From positions 1-9,191 of the forward strand of contig JAFAXJ010000319.1 in NCBI GenBank assembly GCA_019241095.1: a stretch of 9,191 nt of DNA. Direction: 5' to 3'. The stretch comes from Verrucomicrobiota bacterium. GTDB lineage: Bacteria; Verrucomicrobiota; Verrucomicrobiia; Chthoniobacterales; JAFAMB01. A program made the position numbers and the translations under genes. Shown here piece after piece: positions 1-5,905 of this stretch. Position 1 is the stretch's first letter. Every line of letters starts with the position of its first letter. A model generated the notes under the pieces. That model was not told where the DNA came from, did not search any database, and saw only the letters and a program-made list of their open reading frames with translations.

Positions 1-11
1 AACAGAACGCA

Positions 12-32
12 ATCGCAGGCAGTTCCTGCGAT
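12..32. promoter_or_regulatory. Perfect hairpin / operator-like inverted repeat upstream of the NYN gene
   Basis: ATCGCAGG (12-19) and CCTGCGAT (25-32) are exact reverse complements around a 5-nt loop. A TATAAA-like -10 box follows at 35-40, so the repeat occupies the space where a -35 element and RNA polymerase would sit. It could be an operator or the terminator stem of a gene left of the window. No T-tract follows, which argues against a terminator. Function is inferred. Confidence 0.4.
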
Positions 33-53
33 CATATAAATGCTTTCTTCTGT

Positions 54-596
54 ATGAATATGCGAACTCAAAGAGTGCTGGTCTTCGTAGACGAATCAAA
101 CGTTGTCAGTTCGGTGCGGGCGCTAGGTCGAAAACTAGACTGGCTGAAATTACGCGACCATCTCACGACCGATCTGGGACGCGAGTTAATGGAAATGGTT
201 ATTTACGCTGGTTTGCCTCCGCAGATGCCGGAATGGCAGATTGAGCGTGACAAGAAGAACAAGTTTTTACATTGGCTGCGCTCCAACGGATTTCTGGTAA
301 TCGCGAAAGAAGGCTCTCCGGGTGACGGCAAACATTATAAGGCGAATGTGGACGTCTTAATGGCAATCGACGCGGTTGAGCTCTCGATCGAGATGCGGCC
401 CGACGTTGTTGTGCTCGTGACCGGGGACGCAGATTTCGCGCATTTGGCATTGCAGCTACGCCGGCGTGGTATTCGTGTGGAAGTAGCCGCTACTTCTCAA
501 ACGATGGGGACTGGATTGAGAGGCGCGGCCAATGAGACAATCGACCTGGACCCATTGTTTGAACAGTTTGAATTGATGAGATCTGCGGATCAATAA
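54..596 (+). CDS. NYN-domain (LabA/DUF88-type, PIN-like) putative ribonuclease
   Basis: This is a complete 180-residue single-domain protein of the NYN family, PIN-like metal-dependent nucleases thought to cut RNA in the cytoplasm. The acidic pattern is intact: D13 in the strand motif VLVFVDESN (family form FIDGSN), D100 and D106 in KANVDVLMAIDA, and D125/D127 in LVTGDADF (family form SGDSDF), followed by the GIRVEV strand near residue 140. Length fits the single-domain LabA/DUF88 proteins. Two in-frame ATGs (54 and 60) are possible starts, and neither has a clear Shine-Dalgarno sequence. A TATAAA box at 35-40 would give a leader of only a few bases. It stands alone, with a candidate terminator 22 bp after its stop. 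The fold assignment is strong; its RNA target and biological role cannot be read from the sequence. Confidence 0.85.
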   Translation: MNMRTQRVLVFVDESNVVSSVRALGRKLDWLKLRDHLTTDLGRELMEMVIYAGLPPQMPEWQIERDKKNKFLHWLRSNGFLVIAKEGSPGDGKHYKANVDVLMAIDAVELSIEMRPDVVVLVTGDADFAHLALQLRRRGIRVEVAATSQTMGTGLRGAANETIDLDPLFEQFELMRSADQ

Positions 597-617
597 TGAA
601 TTTGGAGAAATTGAGGG

Positions 618-636
618 GACCGACCCGGTCGTTTTT
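618..636 (+). terminator. Candidate rho-independent terminator of the NYN gene
   Basis: GACCG (618-622) and CGGTC (626-630) form a 5-bp GC-rich stem with a 3-nt loop, followed by G and five Ts (632-636). It begins 22 bp after the NYN stop codon. The stem is short, so this is probable rather than certain. It also lies between convergent coding remains, since the AI-2E remnant ends at 662 on the other strand. Confidence 0.5.
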
Positions 637-661
637 AACCCTGGCCGATTTCTTCACCCGC

Positions 662-1112
662 TCATTTATGGCTGGGATTAGCCGCAGCGGCATTTCGCGC
701 AGCTTCAAGACAGGCCTCGACAGCTTCCCGCAGCGAACTTGTATAGTAATCGGCCCTGAGTGCCGCCCGAAGCCGCACGTCACTAAGAATAAGATCTTCG
801 CCGGGCCAGAGGCCGACGAGCAGCGCGGCTGCCGGCAATCGGCGCCTCAAACGGCGCACCAAATACTCGAGGTACGCAGGCGTGCAGCTAAGTTGGAGGT
901 AGGAAATGCAGACCATTACAGACCCAGTAAGGACCGCCGCTGGCAGCCGTTCCGGCGAGGTGATTTCGTGCGGGATTACCCGCGCTCCTAAACCGTGCTT
1001 GCGGACCAGTTGCGCCAGCATGGAAGAGGCTGCCTGATCCAAAGGACCGCTTCCGGCAACGCACAGGACAGGCGCGCTCGAACGCCATGCGGGGGCCAAG
1101 TCGGCTTTCCCT
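662..1112 (-). pseudogene. C-terminal remnant of an AI-2E-family transporter
   Basis: Read on the minus strand, the frame from about 1105 to 662 encodes roughly 145 residues matching the soluble C-terminal extension I know from some AI-2E family (DUF20/PerM-like) permeases. It runs ADLAPAWRSSAPVLCVAG, GPLDQAASSMLAQLVRKHG, then ARVIPHEI, MVCISYLQLS, YLVRRLRRRLP, LLVGLWPGED and ADYYTSSLREAVEACL, in the usual order and with a natural TGA stop (662-664). The multi-helix membrane part that should precede it is absent: past 1110 the sequence is unrelated and becomes the upstream region of the divergent hydrolase. The body of the gene was therefore deleted or replaced, and the junction coincides with a REP-like CTGAGCCTGTCGAA motif (1109-1125). 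The surviving frame has no internal stop, so the loss may be recent. It might still be translated as a small cytoplasmic protein, but no start signal is convincing. Confidence 0.68.
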
Positions 1113-1217
1113 GAGCCTGTCGAACATGCATGTCGCCATTGATTTATAACTTTGTTGCTTTGCTGGTGGAATTCTCGTACGCCACAGGCATTCATTATTA
1201 CATTGAGTCAGATCAGC

Positions 1218-2027
1218 ATGGAACCATTCGATGACGACCTTAAGAATTTCGAAGCGCATGGAGCCGGACCCTTGCCGGTCACAAGCAATCAAGGCTACGC
1301 GGAAAACGACGGCGCTCGAATCTGGTACGCGACATACGGATCCGGATCTCCCGTGATCCTGCTGCATGGTGGCCTCGGCAACAGTGGCAATTGGGGCTAC
1401 CAGGTTCCGGCGTTGCTCAGCTCTGGTCATCGCGTCGTGGTGATCGACAGCCGCGGCCATGGCCGCAGTACGCGCGATGAGCGGCCTTTTATGTATGAGT
1501 TGATGGCCTCCGATGTTCTAGCCGTGATGGATACATTGCATTTAGAAAATGCAGCCTTTGTTGGCTGGAGTGACGGCGCCTGCATCGCTTTAATACTCGC
1601 CATGAAGTCCCCTTCTCGTGTTGCAGGGGTATTTTTCTTCGGCTGCAAGATGGATCCGAACGGAGTGAAAAGTATCGCGCAACCCAATCCCATCATCGAC
1701 CGGTGTTTGGCCCGGCACATTAAGGACTATGCTCAATTGTCGTCTACGCCGGGCCAATTCGAGGCATTTGCCGCAGCGGTTAGCAAAATGCAGAAAACGC
1801 AGCCCAATTATTTTGCGCCCGATATGGCTCATATCCACGTGCCCGTTGCGATTGTACAGAGCGAGCATGATGAGTTTATCAAACCCGAACATGCCGAATA
1901 TCTCGCCCGGAGCATTCCAGGAGCGGAATTGGTTCGATTGCCTGAGGTGAGCCATTTTGCACCGGTGCAAAGGCCGGCGCAATTCAACAGCGTAATGCTA
2001 GCTTTCCTCCAACGGGTTTTTTTGTGA
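1218..2027 (+). CDS. Alpha/beta-hydrolase fold protein
   Basis: A complete 269-residue alpha/beta hydrolase, numbered from the ATG at 1218. The oxyanion-hole motif HGGLG is at 50-54. DSRGHGRS (77-84) is the usual loop after strand 4. The nucleophile elbow GWSDG places Ser118. The acid is Asp218 in QSEHDEF and the base is His246 in EVSHFAP. The triad is complete and in order, so the enzyme should be active. Family members cleave esters, lactones or C-C bonds, and the substrate cannot be told from this sequence. There is no signal peptide, so it is likely cytoplasmic. An in-frame ATG at 1152 would add 22 residues (LCWWNSRTPQ...) unlike the family, so 1218 is preferred, although its ribosome binding site is weak. 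It has no operon partners: upstream is a truncated transporter and downstream a vapC remnant. Confidence 0.86.
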   Translation: MEPFDDDLKNFEAHGAGPLPVTSNQGYAENDGARIWYATYGSGSPVILLHGGLGNSGNWGYQVPALLSSGHRVVVIDSRGHGRSTRDERPFMYELMASDVLAVMDTLHLENAAFVGWSDGACIALILAMKSPSRVAGVFFFGCKMDPNGVKSIAQPNPIIDRCLARHIKDYAQLSSTPGQFEAFAAAVSKMQKTQPNYFAPDMAHIHVPVAIVQSEHDEFIKPEHAEYLARSIPGAELVRLPEVSHFAPVQRPAQFNSVMLAFLQRVFL

Positions 2028-2199
2028 AAGAAATTTGACGCTTCGCTGCACCGATGCGAGCGAACCCAGGCCTATTCCCCGGGATGGAGGAGATTGCATG
2101 GCGGCTTGGCGCACTGGCCCTGATTGTAGACTACGTTCTTTGCCGATCTCCCCACAATCTCGCTTGATGACAGACGGCAATCGCACCCTGATTCAGGAA

Positions 2200-2302
2200 C
2201 CTGCCGGCTTAAGGATGCAAACAGCAAAAATCGACATTTTGCAGGCGGCAGCTTCACTGTCCGGCATAAAAGCCACGAACCTGTCCAGTAAAATGGCGGA
2301 GG
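2200..2302 (+). pseudogene. 3' remnant of a vapC toxin gene (second copy of the vapC at 5352)
   Basis: The frame around 2228-2290 encodes IDILQAAASLSGIKATNLSS, against DRHLQAAASLFGIKAMNLIP at the end of the intact VapC. DNA similarity begins at about 2200 and runs past the stop into the downstream flank. An extra T in the 'cgacatttt' stretch (2232-2240) shifts the frame relative to the intact gene, and the codon for the last PIN-domain aspartate (D125 in the intact toxin) reads as Asn. The equivalent of the intact stop codon is also lost. The 5' part of the gene cannot be recognised in 2030-2200. The rest of 2028-2200 holds nothing I can identify. Confidence 0.75.
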
Positions 2303-2425
2303 GATTTCTTGACGCCTTCTACCCTTTTTCTTCCACCGTTAGCATATAGAGGCTCACTTCAAAGGGTAGGCGCTCCAATGGGTCTGCCAATTGCCAGCCG
2401 TTCTTAGTTGTGTCCCATCACGGCC
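2229..2425 (+). repeat. Copy A of a dispersed vapC-3'/flank repeat (uninterrupted form)
   Basis: Positions 2229-2379 align with 5725-5877 with few gaps and roughly four-fifths identity by eye. This covers the vapC end, the terminator region and non-coding landmarks TTAGCATATA and CTCACTTCAAAGGG. After a less similar stretch ending in TTGCC (2391-2395), the following 30 bp (2396-2425) match 7599-7629, beyond the IS110 element, at about 25 of 31 aligned positions. Copy A therefore looks like the locus without the insertion sequence. The similarity of non-coding parts shows that a chromosomal block, not just a toxin gene, was duplicated or arrived twice. Confidence 0.72.
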
Positions 2426-2431
2426 ATGCTC

Positions 2432-2640
2432 TCAATCTAGCCCAAGGGTCAGTGCCAACCTCGTTTGTTTTGCGTCGAAGGTCAGAAGGTCAGGAAGTTC
2501 GCCAGCGTCAATTGGATTGCCGCTGCCGCGCGGAGAATATCGAAGGCTCGATACGCACCGTCCATCGTATTGACGCTGCTCAACCGTTCTGCTTCGATCA
2601 GCGGGATTGCGAGGTTGCAAATGGGGACTCAAAGCGACCG
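2432..2640 (-). pseudogene. Remnant of a different vapC (PIN-domain) gene, frameshifted by an 8-bp tandem duplication
   Basis: On the minus strand one frame reads LIEAERLSSVN, then YRAFDILRAAAAIQLTLANF and LTF, followed at once by a stop. The next frame carries on with LTFDAKQTRLALTLGLD and a stop at 2432. Joined, this is a typical PIN-toxin C-terminus: the 'FDILRAAAA' helix carrying the third acidic residue, then 'FLTFDAKQ' carrying the fourth. The frames separate exactly at two tandem copies of AAGGTCAG (2478-2485 and 2486-2493, plus strand). Removing one copy restores FLTFDAKQ. The N-terminal half, with the first Asp and the Glu, is not recognisable, and no antitoxin remains. This is a separate VapC lineage from the one at 5352, as judged from the different motif wording. 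It lies 17 bp past the stop of the beta-helix gene, on the same strand. Confidence 0.72.
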
Positions 2641-2656
2641 TCTGTCAGAAGGTTGC

Positions 2657-4510
2657 TTACTCGGCGAAAACCGCTGACTTTGGAATCTCGGTGCCATAAG
2701 TAACCGCGATAGTTTCGCCAATCCCGAGCTTGAATACCCCGGCTGTCAAGTCGGTGTTGATTCCATTGATATCGATCTGGGACACGTCGCCACCCGTGAC
2801 AACGATGGTCTTAGGGCTGTGTCGCACCGTATAGACAATACCGTTTTGAGGATTTGGGCTTCCTGCGGTAATGTTATTCGTCAGGTCACCTCCACTGGCA
2901 GGCCACGGATTGGGAATATTGCCAACAGGGTTGTGCCCAGCATTATTGATGACTACAGAGCCAGTGCCGCTGAGTGATATATCCGCATTAAGTTCGAGAT
3001 GATTCTGGGTGATCTGCCAATTGTCAGATGTACCAACCATCTTGATGGCTGCGTTCTGGGCCGTCCCGCTGATGTTGTTTCCCGTGATAAGAATGTTCTC
3101 GGCATCCACCAACTGGATGGCTGCTCCGGAGACGATGGAGTTCGTGTTCTCGATGACGTTGCCGCTAATGACGATGTCGCTGTTTTGTTTATCATTGGCG
3201 ATGGCAGACCCGTCGCAATTCTTGATAACGTTCCCGGTAATCGTGTGATTGGAGGTTGCCGTTGCTGGGTCGCCGGAAGCGTCTGGCCCGTCGAAGTAGA
3301 TCCCCGTGCCGGCTGTGCCTTTTATCGCTTGCACGTTTGCGATCATGTTGCTAACGATTGAAGCCCCGCTCGAAACCGGACCGAACAGCATGATGCCTTT
3401 GCCTCTGGCCTGCAACACTGCGCATCCGATGATGGAACAATTTCTACCCCGCATCTGAAAGCCGTAGACTTCGGGTTTAGGGATTACGCCCCCAACGGGC
3501 AAAGTAGCGGGTATGCCCCCAATGGCCATACAGCCGGCGAACGTCACATTCTCAGCTGGTTGGTGCGTATCGAAGTGAGCGGTATCCGCGAGCATCGACG
3601 TGCAGTTGGCCACGATGACGTTGCGCTGTACACCATTCGCAAATTTGCCGCTGCTGCCTCCGGTGGTCACTGCATGTCGCGTATGAGAAAATCGGCACCC
3701 GGTAACGCTGACATTTTGTGATGCCGAGCCGACCACGACGCCGTACCTGACATTACCAGCCGGAGTTACATCGCTGATGTGGTGAATGTAGCAATCAGAA
3801 ATGTTCGCGTTGCGTACCGACTCTAAGTGAATGCCGGCATTAAAAGCGTCATGCACTTCGACGCGTTCAATCTGCAAGTTCTCAACAAACCGGAAATGCG
3901 TGAAACCGACATTCAACGTAGAGGACGAAGCCGTGGAGGTGATCGAGAAATCGGATAGGGTGATATTCTGCAGCATGGTGATGCTCACCACCTGAGCAGA
4001 GTCTGCCAGCGTATAGGTATCAAAAATTTGGTCATCGACTGGAATGATGCCGGAAGTTGGATCGAACGGTGGCGGCGGGATTTGCTTAACTTCGCCCGCG
4101 TGCTTACCGGTAGCTTCGGTATCGACCACCTTATCCGAGTACAGCAGGACGTAATCTCCGGCTGTGAATGACGCAGCATCCGCCGAAGAGGTTGTGATTG
4201 TGGTATCTCCCTGGAGAGTAGAATCGACTAGGTTCCGTGGAGTCCCAACAACCTTATTGTAAGCTTCTATTGCAGGCGTATTCCCCGTCATCGCACTGTC
4301 TAATACGAAACTGGTTATGCCCATCCCTTCGCCCTGAATCTGAACATTGCTGCTCGTAATTGTAATCGTGCTGGTGATCGGATAGACTCCGGCCTTCACA
4401 AAGATTTTTCCTCCGGAGGCCGGTAATGCGTTAATCGCAGGCTGCAAATTTGTAAAATCCCCAGTTCCGGCGATATCGACTACAAAGGTAGAATAGAGAT
4501 CAGTTGTCAT
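2657..4510 (-). CDS. Right-handed parallel beta-helix repeat protein (pectate-lyase-like superfamily), function unknown
   Basis: A complete 617-residue protein. Residues 12-62 (AGTGDFTNLQPAINALP...GGKIFVKAGVYPITSTI) are the classic opening of pectate-lyase-3/tailspike-type beta-helices. Residues 65-170 form an insert ending in a proline-rich stretch (IPPPPFDP). Residues 175-525 hold about a dozen PbH1 rungs marked by N-x-x-I/V-x-x-C/N: NITLSDFSI, NISDCYIHHI, NVSVTGCRF, NVIVANCTS, NVTFAGCMA, NCSIIGCAV, ASIVSNMIA, NHTITGNVI, DIVISGNVI, NILITGNNI. From 530 a separate beta-rich tail follows (TVRHSPKTIVVTGG ... GIGETIAVTYG). There is no signal peptide or membrane segment, unusual for a polysaccharide-acting enzyme and more like a tailspike or scaffold; no catalytic set is evident. 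The start is supported by TTAAAAGGA (4520-4528) at good spacing. It lies alone between toxin-antitoxin debris and vapBC, and inside a pair of direct repeats, suggesting horizontal acquisition. Confidence 0.86.
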   Translation of the reverse strand: MTTDLYSTFVVDIAGTGDFTNLQPAINALPASGGKIFVKAGVYPITSTITITSSNVQIQGEGMGITSFVLDSAMTGNTPAIEAYNKVVGTPRNLVDSTLQGDTTITTSSADAASFTAGDYVLLYSDKVVDTEATGKHAGEVKQIPPPPFDPTSGIIPVDDQIFDTYTLADSAQVVSITMLQNITLSDFSITSTASSSTLNVGFTHFRFVENLQIERVEVHDAFNAGIHLESVRNANISDCYIHHISDVTPAGNVRYGVVVGSASQNVSVTGCRFSHTRHAVTTGGSSGKFANGVQRNVIVANCTSMLADTAHFDTHQPAENVTFAGCMAIGGIPATLPVGGVIPKPEVYGFQMRGRNCSIIGCAVLQARGKGIMLFGPVSSGASIVSNMIANVQAIKGTAGTGIYFDGPDASGDPATATSNHTITGNVIKNCDGSAIANDKQNSDIVISGNVIENTNSIVSGAAIQLVDAENILITGNNISGTAQNAAIKMVGTSDNWQITQNHLELNADISLSGTGSVVINNAGHNPVGNIPNPWPASGGDLTNNITAGSPNPQNGIVYTVRHSPKTIVVTGGDVSQIDINGINTDLTAGVFKLGIGETIAVTYGTEIPKSAVFAE

Positions 4511-4523
4511 AGATCATGTTCCT

Positions 4524-4602
4524 TTTAAGATTTGATTCAGCGTGAATGTCCGATTTAAGCGTGGGACTTAAGCTAGTTTTCGGATCTGTTGCCGCGTTTA
4601 AG
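4524..4602. promoter_or_regulatory. Four TTTAAG-like boxes upstream of the beta-helix gene
   Basis: Plus-strand TTTAAG occurs at 4524-4529, 4554-4559 and 4597-4602, with CTTAAG at 4567-4572. Starts are 30, 13 and 30 bp apart, i.e. two pairs offset by 43 bp. They lie just upstream of the minus-strand beta-helix gene, and the first overlaps its ribosome binding site. They could be regulator binding sites or the trace of an old ~43-bp tandem duplication, which is only about half identical outside the boxes. No certain -10/-35 pair can be picked. Confidence 0.25.
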
Positions 4603-4895
4603 TTAGGGGTTTGGAGGGCTAATTCGAGTTCTTTTCCAGGCCCCTGGATGAAGCTAGCCAAGATTAGGTCAAGATCTCTGGAATCAGAAAGAGACAGACC
4701 TGATGCCTGTAGCCAGAAAAGAACCTGGTCTGCAGAAGTGCTCGCTGGCGAGGGCTAAGACAGCGCTCGACCACGGCCCGATTGGCGCCTTCAGCCCTGG
4801 CCCCGGTGGCATTGCCATCGATATCAATCCGGTCCGTTGCAGCGAGCAAGACGGCAGTGTGCCGAAGGTTCAGCAAAAAAGGAGGTCATGGTAAG

Positions 4896-4968
4896 AGGTT
4901 GGAGTGAGCAAACCACAACCTAAGAAGCCCGGAGCGCAGTGCGGCGCTACGCAGGCTGAACCAGCCTG
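4896..4968. other. Three consecutive short hairpins in the 4511-5076 intergenic region
   Basis: Three perfect stems follow one another: AGGTTG/CAACCT (4896-4901 with 4916-4921), AGCGC/GCGCT (4933-4937 with 4944-4948) and CAGGCTG/CAGCCTG (4952-4958 with 4962-4968, 3-nt loop). None has a T-tract. Strong stems in a row could mark a structured small RNA or a palindromic repeat; no known RNA family is recognised. The remainder of 4603-5076 contains no coding frame I can support. Confidence 0.3.
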
Positions 4969-5076
4969 GCTAAGTTACCCAGAGAAAATAACGAAGAGCC
5001 AAAGAAACCATTCTATAGATTGGCGACCAGTTCGTGAGGGCATTGTTGTCGCCTTTGACCAAAACGCCCGAACCTC

Positions 5077-5114
5077 TTGACATAACGAACTTTCGATGTG
5101 CACATTGTGCACAT
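5077..5114 (+). promoter_or_regulatory. vapBC promoter and autoregulatory operator
   Basis: A consensus -35 box TTGACA lies at 5077-5082. Eighteen bases later a poor -10 (CACATT, 5101-5106) falls inside a perfect inverted repeat, ATGTGCACA-T-TGTGCACAT (5096-5114). The repeat runs into the vapB ATG (5113-5115). Toxin-antitoxin pairs of this kind commonly bind such repeats as a VapBC complex and repress themselves. A start of transcription about 7 nt past the -10 would fall at the ATG, and there is no Shine-Dalgarno sequence, so the mRNA is probably leaderless. The operator role is inferred; the palindrome is plain. Confidence 0.62.
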
Positions 5115-5355
5115 GAAAGAAATCTCCATTCGCGATCTGCACCTTAACACTGGCAAATGGATCCGAAAGATTAGTCTGGAACAAAAAATTGTCATCACCG
5201 AACGGGGCGAACCAGTTGCCACGTTGATACCATTCGAATCGGCTCATAAAGCGACACCGTTCCGTAGAAGGGAATTGGTGCAGGGGTTCGCCACGCTGCC
5301 TCCGATTGAGCACGATTCCGCGGAGTACATCTCGACTGATCGAGAGCGAGCATGA
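5113..5355 (+). CDS. vapB: Type II antitoxin, Phd/YefM-type (VapB partner of the PIN toxin)
   Basis: An 80-residue antitoxin from the ATG at 5113. Residues 1-41 carry the Phd/YefM pattern KEISIRDLHLNTGKWIRKI followed by KIVITERGEPVATLIPF: a helix, then the strand-turn 'I-T-x-R-G-x-P-V-A-x-L' that builds the DNA-binding dimer. Residues 42-80 are the charged, likely flexible tail that neutralises the toxin. A GTG at 5098 could add five residues (HIVH), but it lies within the operator palindrome and the family starts at MKEISIR, so the ATG is chosen. The stop overlaps the vapC start by four bases (ATGA, 5352-5355), the usual translational coupling. The promoter and palindrome immediately upstream point to self-repression. 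Confidence 0.87.
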   Translation: MKEISIRDLHLNTGKWIRKISLEQKIVITERGEPVATLIPFESAHKATPFRRRELVQGFATLPPIEHDSAEYISTDRERA

Positions 5356-5786
5356 TCTACTTCGATACCAGTTATGTGGCGAAGTGCTATCTGAATGAAA
5401 CAGGAAGCGCTACTGTCCGGCAATTGGCGCAATCACAACCCGCGCTTGCCTGTTCAGAGTATGGGCGCATTGAGGTGGCGAGCACTCTCCACAGAAATTT
5501 ACGCGAAGGCTTTCTGAGCACTGCGCAGTTCAAGATGGTAGTGCGCCAGCTTGAGAGCGATGACAAGAGTGGCGTTTGGATTTGGTTACCTATGACATCT
5601 GAGCTTTGTCGAAGGGCTGCAGCACGGATCAAAGCCCTTCCCGGTGCAACATTCATTCGTGCGGGTGACGCACTACATCTGACAACTGCCGCGGAGAATG
5701 GGTTCACAGAGATTTACAGCAATGATCGACATTTGCAGGCAGCGGCGTCACTGTTCGGCATCAAAGCCATGAACCTAATCCCGTGA
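5352..5786 (+). CDS. vapC: VapC-type PIN-domain toxin (putative ribonuclease)
   Basis: A full-length 144-residue PIN-domain protein. The acidic quartet is complete: D5 in MIYFDTSYVAK, E41 in SEYGRIEVAST, D106 in RAGDALHL and D125 in YSNDRHL. Known VapC toxins are Mg2+-dependent RNases cutting tRNA or rRNA; the target of this one is unknown. It overlaps vapB by 4 bp and relies on the upstream promoter. A hairpin terminator follows the stop. An 8-bp perfect inverted repeat, GAAGGGCT/AGCCCTTC (5611-5618 with 5633-5640), lies inside the coding sequence, just after a REP-like CTGAGCTTTGTCGAAGGG (5599-5616). The 3' end is duplicated in degraded form at 2200-2302. No inactivating change is seen, so the module should be functional. 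Confidence 0.9.
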   Translation: MIYFDTSYVAKCYLNETGSATVRQLAQSQPALACSEYGRIEVASTLHRNLREGFLSTAQFKMVVRQLESDDKSGVWIWLPMTSELCRRAAARIKALPGATFIRAGDALHLTTAAENGFTEIYSNDRHLQAAASLFGIKAMNLIP

Positions 5787-5905
5787 AAGGGCGGTAGGGA
5801 TTTCCTGACGCCTTGCCCGGCCCTTTTTCTTTCGCTATTAGCATATACCACTCACTTCAAAGGGAAGGCGCACCAATCGATCGGTCATACTGCTAGCTAG
5901 TTGCC
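5725..5905 (+). repeat. Copy B of the vapC-3'/flank repeat, interrupted by IS110
   Basis: Positions 5725-5877 (vapC end, terminator, TTAGCATATA and CTCACTTCAAAGGG) correspond to 2229-2379. Resemblance is weaker up to TTGCC at 5901-5905, matching TTGCC at 2391-2395. The piece that follows in copy A (2396-2425) is absent here and is found at 7599-7629, so this copy was split by the insertion sequence. The exact end of similarity, anywhere from 5878 to 5905, is uncertain because B carries about 12 bp more than A in this stretch. Confidence 0.72.
5786..5828 (+). terminator. vapBC transcription terminator
   Basis: AAAGGGC (5786-5792) pairs with GCCCTTT (5820-5826), followed by further Ts in a CCCTTTTTCTTT run. 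The loop is long (27 nt). It begins at the last base of the vapC stop codon. The remnant copy at about 2285-2335 has lost most of the pairing but keeps the CCCTTTTTC tract. Confidence 0.5.

Noticed and set aside
1152..1217. Longer start for the alpha/beta hydrolase
   Set aside because: The extra 22 residues are unlike the family and overlap the region opposite the truncated transporter.
4664..4876. Open minus frame (TAVLLAATDRIDIDGNATG...) and an overlapping plus frame (GGIAIDINPV...)
   Set aside because: Neither gives a recognisable family or start signal. The plus frame briefly recalls transposase wording, but nothing extends it.
4887..4922. Mini-ORF MVRGWSEQTTT directly after GGAGG (4881-4885)
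   Set aside because: The spacing to the ATG is far too short for a normal ribosome binding site, and the frame overlaps the first hairpin. There is no sign of coding.
5098..5112. GTG at 5098 as the vapB start
   Set aside because: It lies inside the operator palindrome and adds residues foreign to the family. ATG 5113 gives the standard N-terminus.
5599..5640. REP element inserted in vapC
   Set aside because: The REP-like word and hairpin are real, but the VapC protein is family-like throughout, so coincidence or coding constraint is more likely than insertion.
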